From Bacteroidota bacterium (GTDB lineage: Bacteria > Bacteroidota > Rhodothermia > Rhodothermales > UBA10348): a DNA stretch of 11,136 nucleotides. Positions 6,235 through 11,136 of this stretch are shown here, one piece after another. A program made the position numbers and the translations under genes. The stretch covers positions 1 through 11,136 of the forward strand of contig SMXK01000154.1 in the NCBI GenBank assembly GCA_004356265.1. Reading direction: 5' to 3'. The notes beneath the pieces are model-generated. The model searched no databases. It was not told the DNA's origin and was given only the letters and a program-made list of their open reading frames with translations. Position 1 is the first letter of the stretch, and each line of letters starts with the position of its first letter.

Positions 6235-7206
6235 ATGAATAGATCAACTACTTCCCGGAAAGCCTTCGACCGCGCCATAGTACTGGTCGACTACGACAAT
6301 ATTTGTCATATTATCTCAGACCTTCTCGGCGCTGATCACAATCCCGACGAGCTCGCCGTTCAAATGATTGTCGAGTTACGGAATTATGCGAAAGAAGCCA
6401 TGCGGATGAATGTGGTGCAGACTTCTGTATTCGACGTAATCTCCTCTGAGGAGCCACGCGCACATCGCGTCGCGGCTGCATGGATAGCCAACGGCATCAC
6501 TCCGCACCTGCACATGCTCCCGTCCGGGAAAAACGATGCTTCGGTAGACCTCGCATCGGAGGCGACCAAGGCAGCGTTCTCCAACGATCATATAGAAGCG
6601 ATCATTGTTCTGACCGGAGATCGCTGGTACTCTCCCCTGATTCGGAACTTGAGGATCTCAGGAAAGACGATACTCGTTGCATCTCTCGATGCTCCAGAGT
6701 CGCCCCAACACGTACCGTCGGACATACATGACGCATTTTTTGATGCACGAGTGTTATTCGAAAAAGCAGGACTGGCCCGAATGAATGGCGTTGCAGTTTC
6801 AGTTGAATCCGATTCTTACCCGGTGGAAGAATTGACGACTTCGCTGCGACCAGAGACAACGGCTCCGGTAACCGAGCCTATCGGCCGGCACGCCCTCGAA
6901 ATCATCGAGCGTTACTTCGGCCAGTACGAAGAAGTTTACCTCACTCCGCTCTTACGAAGGCTGACTGAGATGGCCAATTCAAGTGAAGAGCCGAAAACTA
7001 TGATCAATTATCTGGAAGAATGCGGAGCAGTCTGGCTGGAAAAACGTCGAGGATTTCCGCATAACTTTACCGTGCTACTGGTCAACGGAGATCATCCGGA
7101 TGTGATCGACATCAAGGCTGAATTCGCAGATCAGGACGATCATTTTTATGATGATTTCGAAGGAGAAAGCCAGCAGAATTTTGTTGGGCAGGAACAGTTG
7201 ATGTAG
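6235..7206 (+). CDS. NYN-domain (PIN-like) putative ribonuclease with winged-helix-like C-terminus
   Basis: The N-terminal part (about residues 12-180) resembles NYN domains, PIN-like metal-dependent RNases (LabA/DUF88 type). It opens with IVLVDYDNI (Asp19, Asp21, Asn22), has an acidic segment SGKNDASVDLASEA (Asp101, Asp105, Glu109), and a third motif TGDRWYSPLI (Asp129). In most relatives the third motif reads SGDSDFxPL; here the second Asp is Trp131. Residues about 216-288 (GRHALEIIERYF to NFTVLLVNGDHP) look like a helix-helix-helix and beta-hairpin fold, possibly winged-helix or LOTUS-like, suggesting RNA or DNA binding. The last 30 residues are very acidic. No signal peptide or membrane segment is seen, so it should be cytoplasmic. 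The gene starts 51 bases after hslV and ends 49 before hslU, so it probably shares their transcript. RNase activity and target are inferences; the family is recognised from motifs only. Confidence 0.75.
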   Translation: MNRSTTSRKAFDRAIVLVDYDNICHIISDLLGADHNPDELAVQMIVELRNYAKEAMRMNVVQTSVFDVISSEEPRAHRVAAAWIANGITPHLHMLPSGKNDASVDLASEATKAAFSNDHIEAIIVLTGDRWYSPLIRNLRISGKTILVASLDAPESPQHVPSDIHDAFFDARVLFEKAGLARMNGVAVSVESDSYPVEELTTSLRPETTAPVTEPIGRHALEIIERYFGQYEEVYLTPLLRRLTEMANSSEEPKTMINYLEECGAVWLEKRRGFPHNFTVLLVNGDHPDVIDIKAEFADQDDHFYDDFEGESQQNFVGQEQLM

Positions 7207-7240
7207 TCATCGGTGCCTATGAAGTCCGAATCATAGACTG

Positions 7241-7246
7241 AAAGGA
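7241..7246 (+). promoter_or_regulatory. Shine-Dalgarno-like site of hslU
   Basis: AAAGGA lies nine bases before the hslU ATG (7256). It is the only convincing purine-rich ribosome binding site in the window. The other starts have none or depend on overlap with the previous gene. It also confirms the ATG at 7256. Confidence 0.5.
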
Positions 7247-7255
7247 AATCACAGG

Positions 7256-8671
7256 ATGCGCCCGCAGCTTACCCCGCACGAAATCGTCGCTGAACTCGAT
7301 AAGTATATTATCGGCCAGCAAAATGCCAAGAAGAGTGTCGCCATTGCTCTTCGAAATCGATGGCGCAGGCTGAATGCCGATGCCGAGATTCGCGACGAGA
7401 TCATGCCTAATAACATTATCATGATCGGTCCGACCGGTGTCGGGAAAACCGAAATAGCCAGGCGTCTCGCGCGTCTTGCCGGTGCTCCGTTCATGAAAGT
7501 GGAAGCCACTAAGTTTACGGAGGTGGGCTACGTGGGCCGGGATGTCGAAAGTATGATTCGAGACTTGGTTGATATTGCGATTAACCTTGTCCGGGACGAA
7601 CATACGGCCAAAGTTACGGAGCGAGCCGGTGTCCTTGCCGAGGAGCGAATTCTGGATCTATTAATCCCTCCAGCCCAGCCGAAGCCCGCGCCCCACGTGA
7701 CTGGGTCGGGGTTCGTTATGCAGGACAGGCCTTCGACTACGCCTGCTCCGGTTGCAGATCCTACCTCGGACGTCGAGCTGAGGGAACGCACACGCGACAA
7801 ATTTCGAATTAAGTTGAGAAACGGAGATTTGGATGAGCGTGAGGTTGAGGTAGAAGTCTCAGCCGCCGGATCATCCATGTTGCAGGTTTTCGGCCCCATG
7901 GGGATGGAAGAAATGGGCGTTAATCTGCAGGACATGTTCGGAAACATCGGAGGAAAGAAACGCAAGAAACGGCGGATCAGTGTTGCCGAAGCCAGAGAGG
8001 TACTTGCCGATGAAGAAGCTCAGAAACTGATTGACATGGATAAAGTTACCCGGGAGGCTATCGACCGGGTGCAGCAGGCCGGGATCGTCTTCATTGACGA
8101 AATTGACAAGGTCGTAGGTGGGTCGAAGGACAACAAAGGGGGCCCGGATGTTTCTCGAGAAGGAGTTCAAAGAGATCTTTTGCCGATCGTAGAAGGGTCC
8201 GCAGTGATGACCAAATATGGCATGGTTAAAACAGACCACATTCTTTTTATCGCCAGTGGAGCATTTCACAGTTCTAAGCCAAGTGACCTTATTCCTGAAC
8301 TTCAAGGTCGCTTCCCGATTCGGGTTGAATTATCGAGCCTGCTGGAGGAAGATTTCTACAAAATCCTTACGATCCCGAAGAACGCATTGCTCAAGCAATA
8401 TGCGGCGTTATTAAAAGCCGAGGGTGTTGAGATTGAGTTCACAGACGAAGCCGTTCGTGATATTGCACGTATCGCAGCGAAAGTTAACGCGGAAGTAGAG
8501 GATATCGGTGCGCGACGCCTCCACACGATTCTAACTACCCTTCTGGAAAAGATCCTGTTTGATGTTCCTGAGGCCAATTCTGAGTCACACATTATAATTG
8601 ACCGCGCGCTCGTAGACGCCCAATTGAGCGAAATCGTAACGAATCGGGATCTCAGTCAATACATCCTCTGA
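7256..8671 (+). CDS. hslU: HslU, ATPase subunit of HslVU protease
   Basis: HslU is the hexameric AAA+ unfoldase that feeds substrates into HslV. The 471-residue protein has the N-terminal LTPHEIVAELDKYIIGQ segment and Walker A GPTGVGKT (residues 58-65, Lys64). The pore loop is Gly91-Tyr-Val-Gly94. Walker B is VFIDEID (residues 278-284, with Asp281-Glu282). The ASGAFH and ELQGRFPIRVEL segments follow, with a sensor-2 Arg in GARRLHT. The intermediate (I) domain lies at about residues 110-245 and contains a Pro/Ala-rich stretch (about 140-165) and a basic run KKRKKRR. The C-terminus LSQYIL matches the tail that inserts into HslV to activate it (E. coli ends in LSRFIL). The gene is complete. Its TGA stop shares a base with the next ATG (TGATG). 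Confidence 0.97.
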   Translation: MRPQLTPHEIVAELDKYIIGQQNAKKSVAIALRNRWRRLNADAEIRDEIMPNNIIMIGPTGVGKTEIARRLARLAGAPFMKVEATKFTEVGYVGRDVESMIRDLVDIAINLVRDEHTAKVTERAGVLAEERILDLLIPPAQPKPAPHVTGSGFVMQDRPSTTPAPVADPTSDVELRERTRDKFRIKLRNGDLDEREVEVEVSAAGSSMLQVFGPMGMEEMGVNLQDMFGNIGGKKRKKRRISVAEAREVLADEEAQKLIDMDKVTREAIDRVQQAGIVFIDEIDKVVGGSKDNKGGPDVSREGVQRDLLPIVEGSAVMTKYGMVKTDHILFIASGAFHSSKPSDLIPELQGRFPIRVELSSLLEEDFYKILTIPKNALLKQYAALLKAEGVEIEFTDEAVRDIARIAAKVNAEVEDIGARRLHTILTTLLEKILFDVPEANSESHIIIDRALVDAQLSEIVTNRDLSQYIL

Positions 8672-9642
8672 TGGCAGTCGAAGTTCTGTCCTGGAATGAT
8701 CCTGGTACGCGTGAGCGTTGGACGGCGCTCGATCGATCGAGCGTTCTTGCGTCACCTCAAACATCCTCAGAATACCTGAGCGCCCTATCCGAAGCGACAG
8801 GGCTCGACCTCGAAGCAACGTTTGTTATCACCGACGGCGTGGACGTCGCAGGATTGTCGATACTCGTAACCAATGTCGGTCCGTTTCGCCGCATTTTGCC
8901 GTCTCCCTTGACGTCGTTCTGTGCGCTCAATGCGCTGTCGTTACCTACAGAAGCTCAAATACATGCCAATTCGAGCTGGCTGGATGAATTATTTGAAGTG
9001 ACAGGTAAACGAAATTCAACAGTTGATCTGATGCTCCCGCCGGCAATCCAAGACGTGCGAGCAGCCCAGTGGAGAGGTTGGTCAACGTCGCCCTTGTACA
9101 CGTATACCCTGCCACTCGACGAATCCGGGGAACTGGTGTGGTCCGAGGGCACGCGCCGAACGTTTAACAAACATCGATCCTCTTTTATTCTTCGGTCAGA
9201 CAAGAATGATGCTTCATCCGTTCTGGAGCTTTGGAGGGGCGGATACGAACGAAATACCCGGACCCCGCCTCTCAACAGCACTACCGTAGCAAGTATGACC
9301 GGTAGCTTGCTGGATGATGGAATCGCTGAGTGTTGGTCCGTCTCATCCGATTCGGGGGGCGCGCCAGACGCAGGAATTATCTTGCTGACTGGCCGCGAAA
9401 CTGCCGTCTACTGGTTGGCGGGAAGCAAACCCGGCCCGGCCATGACGGTCCTGATAGGGCTTTTATCGGAGTCACTAAGAACAGCTGGTATGATGCGAAT
9501 GGATTTCGTTGGTGCTAATACGAGAAACATCGCCGAATTCAAACGCCGATTCAATCCTGAATTGGAGACCTATTATCGTGTCCGATATACTCGGAATCGT
9601 ATTTTACGATTGATACAGTCTGTGATTCAATCGATCCGATAA
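8671..9642 (+). CDS. FemAB/GNAT-like acyltransferase (BioF2-like fold)
   Basis: The 323-residue protein resembles GNAT-fold FemAB-related transferases (Acetyltransf_6 type), which move an acyl or aminoacyl group onto a polymer or small molecule. The clearest parts are EGTRRTFNKHRSSF (about residues 159-172), typical of the basic stretch leading into the fold, and the C-terminal DFVGANTRNIAEFKRRFNPELE (Asp278 onward), which matches the conserved D-x-x-G-(x)-N-x-x-I-x-x-F-K-x-x-F ending. No signal peptide or membrane segment is visible. The start ATG shares its A with the hslU stop, so translation is likely coupled; five bases separate its stop from the membrane protein gene. The substrate is unknown; a cell-wall or surface-polysaccharide role is the family's commonest theme but is not shown here. 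Confidence 0.65.
   Translation: MAVEVLSWNDPGTRERWTALDRSSVLASPQTSSEYLSALSEATGLDLEATFVITDGVDVAGLSILVTNVGPFRRILPSPLTSFCALNALSLPTEAQIHANSSWLDELFEVTGKRNSTVDLMLPPAIQDVRAAQWRGWSTSPLYTYTLPLDESGELVWSEGTRRTFNKHRSSFILRSDKNDASSVLELWRGGYERNTRTPPLNSTTVASMTGSLLDDGIAECWSVSSDSGGAPDAGIILLTGRETAVYWLAGSKPGPAMTVLIGLLSESLRTAGMMRMDFVGANTRNIAEFKRRFNPELETYYRVRYTRNRILRLIQSVIQSIR
8726..8743. repeat. 18-bp perfect palindrome near the start of the FemAB-like gene
   Basis: CGCTCGATCGATCGAGCG is identical on both strands and contains overlapping CGATCG and GATC sites. It lies 55 bases into the FemAB-like gene, encoding LDRSS. It could be a protein-binding site or an mRNA hairpin limiting translation of this coupled gene, or coincidence. 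Confidence 0.55.
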
Positions 9643-9647
9643 ACCGG

Positions 9648-11136
9648 GTGAAAAAGCCGAGATCTATCAAGAGAATTAATTCCGGCAACGGACGACTGAT
9701 TATCCTCGCTATTTTCAGTTCCATGATCCTTTTTCTTGCCCGATTCGGGTACGATTACGGTTTCAGCGATCAGGATGAGTTTCTTCCACTTCTGATTCGA
9801 TTCATTGACAGCACCGCCTTCTCCGGGGATTGGTTCGTGAACGCACAGCTCGACGGTTTTAACATCCGTCTTCCACTGATTCTAACTCTGTTACCGTTGG
9901 CGATTTTCGTCGGAATCCCGGCAACCGTATTAATCGTGTACCTGGTGTCGTTTTCTCTTCTTGTGTGGGCCGTTTTCCGAATTGGGATGGCGTTAAACGG
10001 AAACGCTCCTGCGGCAGTGATAAGCGCAATATTAACGGTTTCCGTAACCACGCTGTGGACGCTCGGAGGAAATGATATTGTTACCGGGATGTTGGTACCC
10101 AGCCAGCTTGCGTGGATGTTTGGCCTCTGGGGCCTCGTGTGGACGTTGGAGGGTCGCTCTATTGCTCCCGGGATTTTGTGCGGGCTTGCTGTTGTGTATC
10201 AGCCTCTCGTCGGAATTCACCTCACAGTCCTTTGCACCGTAGCGCGATTACTTCTTACCTGGGGCTCGTATCATTCCGGGTCGTTCTGGTCGGCGACAAA
10301 AATGGCCGTGTTGTCCGCAGTTTGGCTACCGGCAACCGCTGCTGTGACGGCATCTCCGGTTTTGGCAGCACTCATTTTCGAACAAATGCACAATACGATC
10401 AGCGCCGAGTCTATTGCCATTCTAACTCAATTCCGTGCACCACATCATTTTATACCTTCAGCGTTCAACCCGACCATGTCGACTCGATTTTTGGTTTTAT
10501 TCGGACTCGGCGGTCTATCGATATGGCTGTTTCGAGGACGGTTTCAGCCCAAGATGCGATTCGTACTCGTAGGATTGATACTCATATGCGCAACGTTGCT
10601 CGCACTCGGGTATGCCAATGCCTATTGGATTCACGTCGATTTTATTACCAAGCTGCAACTCTTTAAATTTTCTGTCTCGATAAAATTGTTCATGGTGGCA
10701 GCCATTGTTACGTGCATCTTTTCCGTAATGCCCAAGTCGATCCTGGAACGAATCGGAAGAATTTTTTCACATCCGGTAACCATTATTATTGTAACTGCAG
10801 GGCTTGCTGTTCTGGTGGGTCACGGAATTCGGTCTGAAAACTGGACGTACCGGACGATTCCGACTATTTTCCGCGGGTCCGCCTACAACGAGTTCGTGCA
10901 GTCTGACAATCAGGATGCCAGATTATTTGACTGGGTGCAACGCAACACTCCCGCTTCGGCAATTTTCGCAATTCCACCTGATTATTCGGGTTTCCAAACC
11001 GCTACATTGCGCGCTCAATTCGTCTCCTTCAAAGCTTTTCCGTATCACGAGGATGATATCAAGGAGTGGTACCGGCGGTTGCTTGTTCAAACCCGATATG
11101 ACACATTTGAGCCCGGCATCGGGGGCGTAATATTAC
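9648..11136 (+). CDS. Large multi-pass membrane protein, DUF6798/GT-C-like, 3' truncated
   Basis: The frame is open from GTG at 9648 to the window end, 496 residues, and the gene continues beyond it. In-frame stops at 9516-9518 and 9558-9560 and no start codon between them and 9648 make this GTG the first possible start; the next ATG, 9723, would cut into the first membrane segment. About ten to eleven hydrophobic segments lie between residues 16 and 395. After the first, a loop carries FSDQDEFLP, reminiscent of the acidic first loop of GT-C glycosyltransferases. A later loop has APHHFIP. The C-terminal 100 visible residues are soluble-looking (DWVQRNTPASAIFAIPP, FVSFKAFPY, EWYRRL). This combination recalls DUF6798 membrane proteins from memory, not from a search. 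Function is unknown; polysaccharide or lipid-linked sugar transfer is a guess from the fold. It directly follows the FemAB-like gene. Confidence 0.7.
   Translation, partial: MKKPRSIKRINSGNGRLIILAIFSSMILFLARFGYDYGFSDQDEFLPLLIRFIDSTAFSGDWFVNAQLDGFNIRLPLILTLLPLAIFVGIPATVLIVYLVSFSLLVWAVFRIGMALNGNAPAAVISAILTVSVTTLWTLGGNDIVTGMLVPSQLAWMFGLWGLVWTLEGRSIAPGILCGLAVVYQPLVGIHLTVLCTVARLLLTWGSYHSGSFWSATKMAVLSAVWLPATAAVTASPVLAALIFEQMHNTISAESIAILTQFRAPHHFIPSAFNPTMSTRFLVLFGLGGLSIWLFRGRFQPKMRFVLVGLILICATLLALGYANAYWIHVDFITKLQLFKFSVSIKLFMVAAIVTCIFSVMPKSILERIGRIFSHPVTIIIVTAGLAVLVGHGIRSENWTYRTIPTIFRGSAYNEFVQSDNQDARLFDWVQRNTPASAIFAIPPDYSGFQTATLRAQFVSFKAFPYHEDDIKEWYRRLLVQTRYDTFEPGIGGVIL

Noticed and set aside
7528..8305. 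Antisense frames opposite hslU
   Set aside because: Both are opposite conserved AAA+ coding sequence and encode no recognisable protein.
10112..10666. 184-residue + strand frame within the membrane protein gene
   Set aside because: It is out of phase with a 496-residue frame showing coherent membrane segments and motifs; its own sequence is Arg/Ser/Cys-rich and lacks any family features.

Overview
The window holds ten genes, all on the + strand, tightly packed and separated by at most about 180 bases. The first and last are cut by the window edges. The gene content is chromosomal housekeeping: purine synthesis, cell-wall shape and remodelling, and the HslVU protease. No tRNA, rRNA, insertion sequence or CRISPR array was seen. 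The organism looks like a Bacteroidota/Rhodothermota-type (FCB group) bacterium. This rests on purN-purH lying beside mreC (an arrangement I associate with that group), on almost no Shine-Dalgarno sequences, and on moderate base composition. The taxonomic guess is an inference and could be wrong below the superphylum level.

Layout. Bases 2-652 are the 3' part of an LD-carboxypeptidase gene (LdcA, family S66). A 126-base gap follows with a good sigma70-like promoter (-10 TATAAT at 709-714), which probably drives purN (779-1369) and purH (1391-3016), the formyl-transfer steps and last step of IMP synthesis. mreC follows after only 36 bases (3053-3871), and its stop overlaps the start of a lipoprotein-type PBP4/DacB gene (3868-5418). 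mreB, which I would expect between purH and mreC, and mreD, which I would expect after mreC, are both absent.

After a 180-base AT-rich gap with a possible promoter and a 16-bp near-palindrome, hslV (5599-6183, apparently starting at TTG) is followed by a gene for a NYN-domain (PIN-like) putative ribonuclease with a winged-helix-like C-terminus (6235-7206), then hslU (7256-8671). The nuclease-like gene thus separates the two protease subunits, which are usually adjacent. hslU overlaps (TGATG) a FemAB/GNAT-like acyltransferase gene (8671-9642). Five bases later comes a large multi-pass membrane protein resembling DUF6798/GT-C-like proteins (9648 to the window end).

Three functional blocks emerge: purine synthesis, cell-wall maintenance (ldcA, mreC, dacB), and an HslVU block carrying a putative RNase, an acyltransferase and a membrane protein. 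The most interesting points are the nuclease gene inside hslVU, the missing mreB/mreD, the non-ATG start and long propeptide of HslV, and three long perfect DNA palindromes inside coding regions. I did not find a clear new defence or mobile system; the hslV-NYN-hslU arrangement is the best candidate for an undescribed functional link.
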